A stretch of DNA of 5,119 bases from JBNKDD01 sp050288085. Its GTDB lineage: Bacteria > Chloroflexota > Anaerolineae > Aggregatilineales > UBA3940. The position numbers and the translations under genes were made by a program. This document shows, one piece after another, positions 1-4,203 of this stretch (positions within the stretch are counted from its first letter, which is position 1; the number at the start of each line of letters is the position of its first letter). The notes beneath the pieces were generated by a model. That model was not told where the DNA came from. It did no database searches and worked only from the letters and a program-made list of their open reading frames with translations. The stretch covers positions 1 through 5,119 of the forward strand of contig JBNKDD010000363.1 of assembly GCA_050288085.1 (NCBI GenBank). Reading direction: 5' to 3'.

Positions 1-7
1 CATTGTA

Positions 8-23
8 GCCTGAATTTTCAGGC
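8..23. repeat. Short perfect palindrome at left edge
   Basis: GCCTGAA and TTCAGGC form a 7-bp inverted repeat around a 2-nt centre (or 6 bp around 4 nt). No T-tract follows on either strand, so it is not a clear intrinsic terminator. It could be the end of an upstream transcript or an operator for the gene starting near position 87. The dyad is seen directly; the function is not known. Confidence 0.4.
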
Positions 24-41
24 ATGGTAAAGTACTATAGT
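15..41 (+). promoter_or_regulatory. Weak sigma-70-like promoter candidate
   Basis: TTTTCA at 15-20 and TATAGT at 36-41 resemble -35 and -10 boxes, but the spacer is only 15 nt and the -35 box overlaps the palindrome at 8-23. Two direct copies of TAGTCGT (38-44 and 54-60) lie just downstream and could bind a regulator. This is the only plausible promoter ahead of the lipoprotein gene, and it is weak. Confidence 0.2.
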
Positions 42-86
42 CGTGTCGTTGTTTAGTCGTATTGAACGGGCTGAGCGCACGGGGGG

Positions 87-749
87 ATGATGAAATATCA
101 GCGGTTGGCGCTGCTACTTTGCCTATTCTGTTTAGCAGTATCTGCATGTTTAAATGGCAGCGATGATCATTCTGAGCTTATTTACGCGATGATATCTCAG
201 GAGAATTGTCAGCCACCTTGTTTTTTCGGGCAGTCTCTTAGCGGGCTATCTCAAGAGGAAATCCTGCGTATCCTCGAAACTTCCAACATCATGCAAGATG
301 TGCAAATCGATACTGAGTATGATCGATATATAAGTTGGAGTTGGTCAGAAGATATGGTGAATCTGCTGACAGACAAAGACCTTAAACTGACACAGGATGA
401 AAATCACAACTTTGTGTTATTTGAAGACAATAGGTTATTTGCGATAGAACTGAGTTTTGCAATTTATCTTGAGGATTTACTTGATATCGTGGGGGAGCCG
501 GTTGAGATGTTTGCAGGCCCATATTCGTCAGCAAAAGCTGGACTGGTTTTCGTTTATGATAGCAGCCCAGTTGGGCATTTTCACTCCTGGTTTAGTTGCA
601 GCGATCCGTCAATTTCTGCGGACATGGTTGTTCATTCCTATTATTATGACACTCGGTTTACCTCTGATATATATAGCACGGAAGAAACAATAGTCGAATG
701 GCAGGGCCTCGATGGGCCTGTACCAATATATGTTTTTGCAGGGCCTTAA
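87..749 (+). CDS. Predicted lipoprotein with Cys-x3-Cys PCFFG motif
   Basis: This is a 220-residue secreted lipoprotein. Residues 1-20 form a signal peptide: a Lys/Arg N-terminus, a Leu-rich core, then LAVSA before Cys21, which fits a lipobox. The mature protein has Cys41-Gln-Pro-Pro-Cys45 followed by FFG and a helix starting at SQEEILRIL. From memory this resembles uncharacterised Chloroflexota lipoproteins with a C-x-x-P-C-W-x-G-I motif; I could not search to confirm. A later segment, LEDLLDIVGEPVEMF (about 128-142), also fits that family style. A further cysteine sits at 171. Two ATGs (87 and 90) are possible starts. GGGGGG at 81-86 directly abuts the first, so the second gives slightly better spacing. 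The gene is visibly more AT-rich than its neighbours. It stands alone on its strand, and its function is unknown. Confidence 0.8.
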   Translation: MMKYQRLALLLCLFCLAVSACLNGSDDHSELIYAMISQENCQPPCFFGQSLSGLSQEEILRILETSNIMQDVQIDTEYDRYISWSWSEDMVNLLTDKDLKLTQDENHNFVLFEDNRLFAIELSFAIYLEDLLDIVGEPVEMFAGPYSSAKAGLVFVYDSSPVGHFHSWFSCSDPSISADMVVHSYYYDTRFTSDIYSTEETIVEWQGLDGPVPIYVFAGP

Positions 750-829
750 TGAAACGAGCCGCTTTATTGATGCTGGTAGATGCGCTGTTGAAGATGCTCA
801 CAGAAAAAACAACCTCCGGTGTGCCGTGA
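749..829 (+). CDS. Possible 26-residue ORF coupled to the lipoprotein
   Basis: An ATG at 749-751 overlaps the lipoprotein stop in a TAATG arrangement, typical of translational coupling by stop-restart. The ORF reads MKRAALLMLVDALLKMLTEK and then six more residues before a TGA at 827-829. The first half is Leu/Met-rich and could form an amphipathic helix or short membrane segment. There is no separate ribosome binding site beyond the preceding coding sequence, and the 3' end runs into the hairpin at 816-859. It may be chance; no family is recognised. Confidence 0.15.
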   Translation: MKRAALLMLVDALLKMLTEKTTSGVP

Positions 830-859
830 GACATCCCCAGGATCAAATCGGCACACCGG
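804..859 (-). terminator. Intrinsic terminator of the SnoaL-like gene
   Basis: CCGGTGTGCCG (816-826) and CGGCACACCGG (849-859) form a perfect 11-bp inverted repeat with a 22-nt loop. On the minus strand the hairpin is followed by AGGTTG and then a run of T (the A-run at 804-809 on the plus strand). It lies 22 bp beyond the stop codon of the minus-strand gene at 882-1319. The loop is longer than usual and the T-run starts a few bases after the stem, so efficiency is uncertain. On the plus strand there is no T-run, though it could still shield the lipoprotein transcript end. Confidence 0.55.
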
Positions 860-881
860 CTGTATGACTGGTAAAGAGTGA

Positions 882-1319
882 CTACCGCACCGCAATGCCC
901 AGTTGGTCGAGAATGCCTAACAGCCCACTACCGGGTGTTGAGAAGACGTGAACACCGGTCAACTTGCCGCCCTGGACGGTCGCCTCATTGGTCTCTTGAG
1001 GGAGAGAGAAGGATTTGCCGGTGGGTGAGATGATCCCCATGCCCATACCGGACAGGTCGAAGTCCTCCGTATGTGTTCCGTGAAGCTGATTTGAGGTTGT
1101 AACGACATCTCCCGCTACACTCTTAACCCGGAAGTTATATCTGAGATCAGGGAAAGCAGCTCTCATCGACGCTGAAAGCCCGATCCATGCCTGCCCGCTG
1201 ATAGGTTCGGGGGTTGCGCCGCTGAATTGAAAATCGTCGGACATATACGAGGCAGCAGTATCATAGTCGCCTGCCTCAAATGCCGTGAAGAAGGCTTCTA
1301 CCAATGCTTTGTTGTCCAT
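882..1319 (-). CDS. SnoaL-like / NTF2-like fold protein (ester-cyclase type)
   Basis: This 145-residue cytoplasmic protein has the usual size of a single SnoaL-like domain. The N-terminal helix (NKALVEAFFTAFEAGDYDTA, about 3-22), the 'DDFQFSG' strand (29-34), a 'FPDLRYNF' segment (56-63) and GTHTEDF (81-87) match the alpha+beta cone of the NTF2 superfamily. The tail GSGLLGILDQLGI (130-142) resembles the C-terminus of ester-cyclase/SnoaL family members. Family members include polyketide cyclases and many uncharacterised small-molecule binding proteins, so a substrate cannot be assigned. The start is supported by AGAGGAG on the minus strand, 8 nt before ATG. It is divergently oriented from the membrane operon at 1583 and is followed by its own terminator, so it is probably monocistronic. 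Confidence 0.85.
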   Translation of the reverse strand: MDNKALVEAFFTAFEAGDYDTAASYMSDDFQFSGATPEPISGQAWIGLSASMRAAFPDLRYNFRVKSVAGDVVTTSNQLHGTHTEDFDLSGMGMGIISPTGKSFSLPQETNEATVQGGKLTGVHVFSTPGSGLLGILDQLGIAVR

Positions 1320-1374
1320 TATGGGTTCTCCTCTGGAGATTAACTGACGTGGTTCGTGGTAATTAACAAGATAG

Positions 1375-1403
1375 ATATTAGCATAATTGCCGACTTACAA
1401 CAA
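1375..1403 (-). promoter_or_regulatory. Sigma-70-like promoter of the SnoaL-like gene
   Basis: On the minus strand TTGTTG (1398-1403) and TAATAT (1375-1380) are separated by 17 nt. The -10 box lies about 55 bp upstream of the ATG at 1319, which leaves room for the AGAGGAG ribosome binding site. Box matches are moderate, while spacing and position are good. Confidence 0.4.
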
Positions 1404-1515
1404 CTGTTGAAGCGTGTCAGCGGTCGCTTTTGGGCAAGGATCACCTGCACAGCATCGTTAGAAACCCGTATGGATACCGGCTGTGTTCCGCCGGGTCAAT
1501 CCGTAGATGCCGGGT

Positions 1516-1540
1516 TATAACCACCTCCCGTCTGGTTATA
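1516..1540. promoter_or_regulatory. 25-bp dyad, operator or leader hairpin candidate
   Basis: TATAACCA (1516-1523) and TGGTTATA (1533-1540) are a perfect 8-bp inverted repeat around 9 nt. The dyad ends 42 bp before the start of the first gene of the membrane operon. The 17-bp centre-to-centre spacing fits a homodimeric repressor site; an mRNA hairpin is the alternative. The dyad is observed; the role is inferred. Confidence 0.35.
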
Positions 1541-1568
1541 CGGCGAGTCATCGCCATTCACCTGAGAG

Positions 1569-1577
1569 AAAGGGAGG
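1569..1577 (+). promoter_or_regulatory. Strong ribosome binding site deciding the 1583 start
   Basis: AAAGGGAGG contains GGAGG (1573-1577) five nt before the ATG at 1583. This is the strongest Shine-Dalgarno sequence in the operon. It argues that the short membrane peptide is a true gene and that the longer upstream-extended reading frames are not. Confidence 0.65.
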
Positions 1578-1582
1578 GCAGC

Positions 1583-1684
1583 ATGATAGCTCGGATTCAA
1601 GAAAACATCGGTTATTGGATCGGTGGGTGCTTACTGGTCCTGGGCGTAGTTGTGATGATCGCAGGCGTGATTGCACTGCCATGA
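1583..1684 (+). CDS. 33-residue single-span membrane micro-protein
   Basis: The ORF encodes a 33-residue peptide. A short polar N-terminus (MIARIQENIGYW) is followed by one continuous hydrophobic segment (about residues 11-32) rich in Gly, Leu, Val and Ile, with one Cys at 16, ending Leu-Pro. It therefore looks like a single transmembrane helix. A strong ribosome binding site (GGAGG, 5 nt upstream) supports the start. Its TGA overlaps the ATG of the next gene (ATGA at 1681-1684), so translation of the first VanZ-like protein is probably coupled to it. No family is recognised. It could be a small subunit of a complex with the VanZ-like proteins, or simply a leader cistron that sets their translation rate. 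Many annotation pipelines would miss it because of its length. Confidence 0.6.
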   Translation: MIARIQENIGYWIGGCLLVLGVVVMIAGVIALP

Positions 1685-2118
1685 TGAAACATATGCGTTT
1701 TGTCCCCAGTCTGTTGTGGCTGGGGACTCTCTATCTGGCTACGGCGGTCACCGCCCCGATGTCCGTTCTCCCCCAAATGCCGCCCAATCCGACCCCCGCC
1801 GAATTCAGACGGGTGGTCTATACCTTCGAACTGTGGCATTTTGCCGCCCATGCGCTGGCCTTTGCTGTCGGAGCCGGGCTGCTTTTTTACGCGATCTACT
1901 CCGACCGGGCGGCTGTGTCCTCGCCTAAAGCGCTCCTGTGGAATGTGTTTATGCCGATGGTACTGATCGGCCTGGGACTGGAAGTGCTGCAAGCCCTCAT
2001 TCGGATGAGCATCGACTTGCAAAATGCCGCCGTCGATCTGATCGCCGATGGCTCCGGTGCCGTGGGGGTATTGTGGCTGATGTCAACGCGGCATATAATC
2101 AGTCCTGGAAAGGTTTGA
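1681..2118 (+). CDS. VanZ-like family membrane protein (copy 1)
   Basis: This 145-residue polytopic membrane protein has about four predicted spans (roughly 8-24, 52-73, 86-104, 118-135). The VanZ-like signature is visible as HxxxHxxAFxxGxGLL (53-69), then LIGLGLEVLQ (95-104) and a C-terminal DLIADGSGAVG (119-129), the usual place of the family's D-x3-N-x2-G motif. Here the Asn is Asp. VanZ-like proteins are small membrane proteins; the founding member lowers teicoplanin susceptibility, but most relatives have no known role, so resistance should not be assumed. ATG at 1681 overlaps the upstream stop; ATGs at 1684 and 1693 are in-frame alternatives. The longer upstream extension is rejected because it covers the micro-protein in another frame. 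The second VanZ-like gene starts 4 nt after this stop. Confidence 0.75.
   Translation: MMKHMRFVPSLLWLGTLYLATAVTAPMSVLPQMPPNPTPAEFRRVVYTFELWHFAAHALAFAVGAGLLFYAIYSDRAAVSSPKALLWNVFMPMVLIGLGLEVLQALIRMSIDLQNAAVDLIADGSGAVGVLWLMSTRHIISPGKV
2107..2113 (+). promoter_or_regulatory. Ribosome binding site of VanZ-like copy 2
   Basis: GGAAAGG lies inside the end of the preceding gene, 9 nt before the ATG at 2123. It fixes the start of the second VanZ-like protein and shows that the two cistrons are read from one message. Confidence 0.45.
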
Positions 2119-2122
2119 TTCT

Positions 2123-2557
2123 ATGTGGTTCAATTACGCATTAGCTATCGGGTGGATGGTAGCCTTGTATGTCGGAACGGCGCTCATCGCCGGAAAAGAC
2201 CCACGCCCGCCCGGTGGCCTTCAACTGGTAGTATTTGAAGCTCGCCACATCATAACTCACACGGTGGTCTATGCGATCCAGGCGTGGTTGCTGGCGCGGG
2301 CAGCGGTTCACGACCGCCCCGAAGAACTTCGCCGCAGCCTGCCCTTATGGCTGGCTATGACCATCCTGATCGGTGTCGGGCAGGAAGTGCTGCAAAATGT
2401 CCTGCGCGAGTTTATCCGTTTCTGGCCGTCGGTTTTTGATGTGGCGACTGATGGTGTTGGCGGCGCGCTGGGATTGTGGCTGTTCTCCCTCCGGTTAAGG
2501 AAGACGGGTAAGATACCGCCCGGTTCGGCGCGTCAAGAGGCTGAGACTATGAGGTAG
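2123..2557 (+). CDS. VanZ-like family membrane protein (copy 2)
   Basis: This 144-residue membrane protein has about four spans (roughly 4-23, 44-62, 75-91, 103-121) and a charged cytosolic-type tail (LRLRKTGK and onward). It aligns with the preceding gene product. Shared marks are FE-x2-H-x3-H near residue 38, DR near 64, LIG-x-G-x-EVLQ (82-91) and D-x3-DG-x-G (106-113) followed by LWL-x-S. By hand the C-terminal 42 residues share 18 identities without gaps. The two are therefore tandem paralogues that have diverged, rather than a broken single gene. Like copy 1 it has Asp where VanZ-like proteins commonly have Asn in the last motif. Function is unknown; a heteromeric complex of the two copies, perhaps with the 33-residue peptide, is an inference from operon structure. 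Confidence 0.75.
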   Translation: MWFNYALAIGWMVALYVGTALIAGKDPRPPGGLQLVVFEARHIITHTVVYAIQAWLLARAAVHDRPEELRRSLPLWLAMTILIGVGQEVLQNVLREFIRFWPSVFDVATDGVGGALGLWLFSLRLRKTGKIPPGSARQEAETMR

Positions 2558-2566
2558 ATCATAGTG

Positions 2567-2648
2567 ACCCCCTGCCGCTGCCCCGCAGCGTCTGCCCCCC
2601 TTGCAAGGGGGGCGAATCGCGACGACCAGAGGTCGCGCGATGGGGGGT
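2567..2648. repeat. Three-hairpin, cloverleaf-like intergenic element
   Basis: Outer arms ACCCCC (2567-2572) and GGGGGT (2643-2648) are complementary and enclose three consecutive hairpins. These are CGCTGC/GCAGCG around CCC (2576-2590), the perfect 20-bp palindrome GCCCCCCTTG/CAAGGGGGGC (2594-2613), and CGCGAC/GTCGCG around 8 nt (2618-2637). The layout resembles dispersed GC-rich intergenic repeats (REP- or MITE-like). No T-run follows, so it is not a classical terminator, although it may end or stabilise the membrane-operon transcript. Copy number in the genome cannot be judged from one window. Confidence 0.6.
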
Positions 2649-2690
2649 AACAGCTGACAATTCCAACGCCCAACAAAGGATAAAGGTTTT

Positions 2691-3116
2691 ATGCCCGATT
2701 ACGATGCACGTACCGTTCTGCAAGATGGAATGTATTTTCAAGGCTACACCGACGAGCGTTTCCCCGTTTACCTGGATTCGGATGAGAGTGTCGGGGGCCA
2801 GGACAAAGGATCGCGCCCGCTGGGATTAATGCTGGTCAGTCTGGCGACCTGCATGGGAATGGATGTGATCAGCATTCTGCGCAAAAAGCGCCAGGACGTG
2901 ACCGGCTTTGAGGTCCGTGTCAAAGGTGACCGGGCCAGCGAGCACCCCAAAGTCTACACCCACATCTGGGTTAACTTCATCGTGACCGGCCACAACATCG
3001 ATCCCTCAGCCATCGAGCGGGCCATCGAACTGTCGTATGAGCGTTACTGCCCAGCCGCCGGGATGCTCAAGCAGGTGGTCCCCATCGAGACCGATTACCA
3101 GATCAACGAGGGATGA
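2691..3116 (+). CDS. OsmC family protein
   Basis: This 141-residue cytosolic protein has the normal OsmC/Ohr length. Two cysteines sit where the family places its catalytic pair: Cys54 in SLATCMGMD (helix following PLGLMLVSLA) and Cys120 in RYCPAAGML. In OsmC and Ohr such cysteines reduce organic hydroperoxides using dithiol donors. The sequence HIWVNFIVTGHNIDPSAIERAIELSYERYC is typical of the C-terminal strand-helix unit. The overall look, with a short N-terminus and the SLATCMGMDV helix, is closer to the YhfA-like/general OsmC branch than to Ohr, so substrate specificity is uncertain. AAAGGA (2675-2680) and TAAAGG (2681-2686) are possible ribosome binding sites. No clear promoter was found between the hairpin element and the ATG. 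The gene converges with the lipoprotein gene at 3130, with 13 bp between stops. Confidence 0.85.
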   Translation: MPDYDARTVLQDGMYFQGYTDERFPVYLDSDESVGGQDKGSRPLGLMLVSLATCMGMDVISILRKKRQDVTGFEVRVKGDRASEHPKVYTHIWVNFIVTGHNIDPSAIERAIELSYERYCPAAGMLKQVVPIETDYQINEG

Positions 3117-3129
3117 TTGATCCCCTTCT

Positions 3130-3696
3130 CTAATTTGTCGTCTCCAACGGTGGAATGACGATCGTCATCGTATAGTTGATAGTACCCGCGTCGTCGTACA
3201 GCGAGACAACGCTGATGTGATAATCGCCGTTCTCCGGGAGTTCACCGCCAAAAACAGGCCCGCCCACCGCCGAATGTTTCAACGGCTGCCCTGAGGGCGA
3301 CGCGACCGACAAACCAACGACCCCGTCGGCCTCAATCGAGATGTTCATCGTTTGCCCGGCCTGGACATCGATCAGGAACGTGTCCATATCATTGTTCAGG
3401 GTCCCGCTGTAAGTCGCTGAGATCGCACCGGTATCAAACGTAATGCGGATCGCATCAGGGTCGGGGATCAGTGTTGGTACCGGATTCGGTGGGATGGAGT
3501 CCGGGGTGTCGGTCGGCACTGGCGATGGTGGAATAGCGGTCGGATTATTGGTAGCCGTTGCAACCTGATCGCCGCTGCTGCCGGGATCGGTGGCCGTTAC
3601 CTCGATGTATGGGATCGGTGTGAGGGTGATCGCCGGGCTGCTCCCACATGCTATAGTCGCCAGGATCAAAATTACCAGAATCAAATATCGGTACAT
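3130..3696 (-). CDS. Lipoprotein with Thr/Pro linker and PPC-like domain
   Basis: This is a 188-residue surface lipoprotein. Residues 1-16 are a signal peptide, and LATIA precedes Cys17, the likely lipidated residue. Residues 18-82 are a low-complexity Ala/Thr/Pro/Ser linker containing a tandem 13-residue repeat (54-66 and 67-79, both around IPP-x-PVPT). Residues about 86-182 form a beta-rich domain. The pattern of TYSGTL, DTFLIDVQAGQTMNISI, SPSGQPL, GELPENGDYHISVVS and YTMTIVI matches the pre-peptidase C-terminal (PPC-like) beta-sandwich, seen in many secreted bacterial proteins and in g-type lysozyme inhibitor-like domains. The ligand is unknown. The start is backed by GGAG on the minus strand, 7 nt upstream. 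Start codons of this gene and the divergent deaminase are 39 bp apart. Confidence 0.8.
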   Translation of the reverse strand: MYRYLILVILILATIACGSSPAITLTPIPYIEVTATDPGSSGDQVATATNNPTAIPPSPVPTDTPDSIPPNPVPTLIPDPDAIRITFDTGAISATYSGTLNNDMDTFLIDVQAGQTMNISIEADGVVGLSVASPSGQPLKHSAVGGPVFGGELPENGDYHISVVSLYDDAGTINYTMTIVIPPLETTN

Positions 3697-3701
3697 ATAC
3701 T
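3672..3701 (+). promoter_or_regulatory. Promoter candidate for the deaminase gene
   Basis: TTACCA (3672-3677) and TATACT (3696-3701) are spaced by 18 nt and would start transcription near 3708, just before the ribosome binding site at 3722. The -10 box is a 5 of 6 match to TATAAT. It overlaps the first codons of the minus-strand lipoprotein gene, so the two divergent genes would share control DNA. Confidence 0.4.
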
Positions 3702-3721
3702 ATCTCCATTAAGACCAGGTC

Positions 3722-3729
3722 AAAGGGAG
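3722..3729 (+). promoter_or_regulatory. Ribosome binding site choosing ATG 3736
   Basis: AAAGGGAG ends 6 nt before ATG at 3736. An upstream TTG at 3730 is in frame but directly abuts the Shine-Dalgarno sequence, so the ATG is preferred. This shortens the deaminase by two residues. Confidence 0.6.
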
Positions 3730-3735
3730 TTGATC

Positions 3736-4194
3736 ATGAGCGAGCAGACCGGGCACGAAGCCTTCATGGGTGAGGCGTTACAACTGGCCGAGCAGGCTGT
3801 GGCGCATGGTAACCACCCGTTTGGAGCGCTGCTGGTCAGACATGCTCAGGTGATCCTCCGGGCGGAAAATGCCGTCATCACGGAGAATGATGTTACCCGC
3901 CATGCTGAACTGGTTCTCGTCAGCCGGGCTTCGAACACTTTCACACCGGAAGTTTTGGCTCAATCTACACTCTATACGAGTACAGAGCCCTGTGCGATGT
4001 GCACCGGTGCTATTTTCTGGGCAGGCATTCCACGGGTAGTCTATGCTTGCCCAGCCGAAACCCTGGGAGAGATTGCTGGCGCTCGTTTCATTGTGCCTAG
4101 CAGACAGCTTTTTGCCAGGGGCGTGCCGGTCGTTGACGTGATCGGGCCAATCCTCCAAGCGGAGGCTGTGAAGCTTCACCGCGCCTACTGGTAG
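3736..4194 (+). CDS. Zinc-dependent nucleoside/base deaminase family protein
   Basis: This 152-residue cytosolic enzyme belongs to the cytidine/deoxycytidylate deaminase superfamily. The zinc site is complete: His56-Ala-Glu58 (HAE, with Glu58 as proton shuttle) and Pro-Cys86-x2-Cys89 (EPCAMCTGAIFWAGIPRVVYA). The N-terminal helix and HPFGALLV strand (27-34) match TadA/guanine-deaminase-like members. Related enzymes hydrolytically deaminate cytosine, guanine, adenosine in tRNA or related bases. The substrate cannot be fixed from sequence: the C-terminal half (EIAGARFIVPSRQLFARGVPVVDV) does not clearly match GuaD or TadA as I know them. It is not near purine, pyrimidine or tRNA-processing genes. 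The gene converges with the V4R-like gene, with 9 bp between stops. Confidence 0.88.
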   Translation: MSEQTGHEAFMGEALQLAEQAVAHGNHPFGALLVRHAQVILRAENAVITENDVTRHAELVLVSRASNTFTPEVLAQSTLYTSTEPCAMCTGAIFWAGIPRVVYACPAETLGEIAGARFIVPSRQLFARGVPVVDVIGPILQAEAVKLHRAYW

Positions 4195-4203
4195 GTGGCC
4201 TGC

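Larger units (their letters stand above)
1404..1582 (+). other. Leader region of the membrane operon
   Basis: This part of the divergent intergenic region precedes the 33-residue membrane peptide. One reading frame stays open from an ATG at 1430, but the encoded stretch is Arg-rich, has no ribosome binding site and resembles no protein, so I treat it as untranslated. No convincing -35/-10 pair was found. The only ordered structure is the dyad at 1516-1540. A possible -10 (TATAAC, 1516-1521) falls inside the left arm of that dyad, with only a poor -35 match (GGGTCA, 1493-1498). Confidence 0.35.

Noticed and set aside
658..846. 62-codon minus-strand ORF between the lipoprotein and SnoaL-like genes
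   Set aside because: It starts inside the terminator hairpin loop, overlaps the lipoprotein 3' end and has no ribosome binding site.
1430..1582. Upstream extension of the 33-residue membrane peptide to an ATG at 1430
   Set aside because: The stretch is Arg/Ser-rich without family resemblance and crosses the dyad at 1516-1540, while a strong ribosome binding site sits before 1583.
1507..1680. Upstream extension of VanZ-like copy 1 to an ATG at 1507
   Set aside because: The added 58 residues are low in hydrophobic character, lack a ribosome binding site and overlap the well-supported micro-protein in another frame. The ATGA overlap at 1681 is a better start.
1612..2022. 136-codon minus-strand ORF opposite VanZ-like copy 1
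   Set aside because: Its translation is Gln/His/Gly/Arg-rich without any domain pattern. The opposite strand carries a coherent membrane protein family.
1681..2557. Glycopeptide (teicoplanin) resistance locus
   Set aside because: Only VanZ-like family resemblance is present. No vanHAX-type ligase, dehydrogenase, dipeptidase or two-component system is in the window.
2567..2648. CRISPR array or tandem repeat
   Set aside because: The hairpins differ in sequence from each other, with no repeated unit and spacer pattern.
2654..2684. CTGACA / GATAAA as a promoter for the OsmC gene
   Set aside because: Spacing is 19 nt and the -10 would overlap the ribosome binding site only a few bases before the start codon, which leaves no room for a leader.
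2559..2741. 60-codon minus-strand ORF over the hairpin element
   Set aside because: It mostly translates the palindromic repeat and runs into the OsmC coding region; no ribosome binding site or family pattern.
3778..4179. 133-codon minus-strand ORF opposite the deaminase
   Set aside because: It is a shadow of the deaminase gene, which has an intact zinc-binding motif set. The shadow protein shows no recognisable motif.
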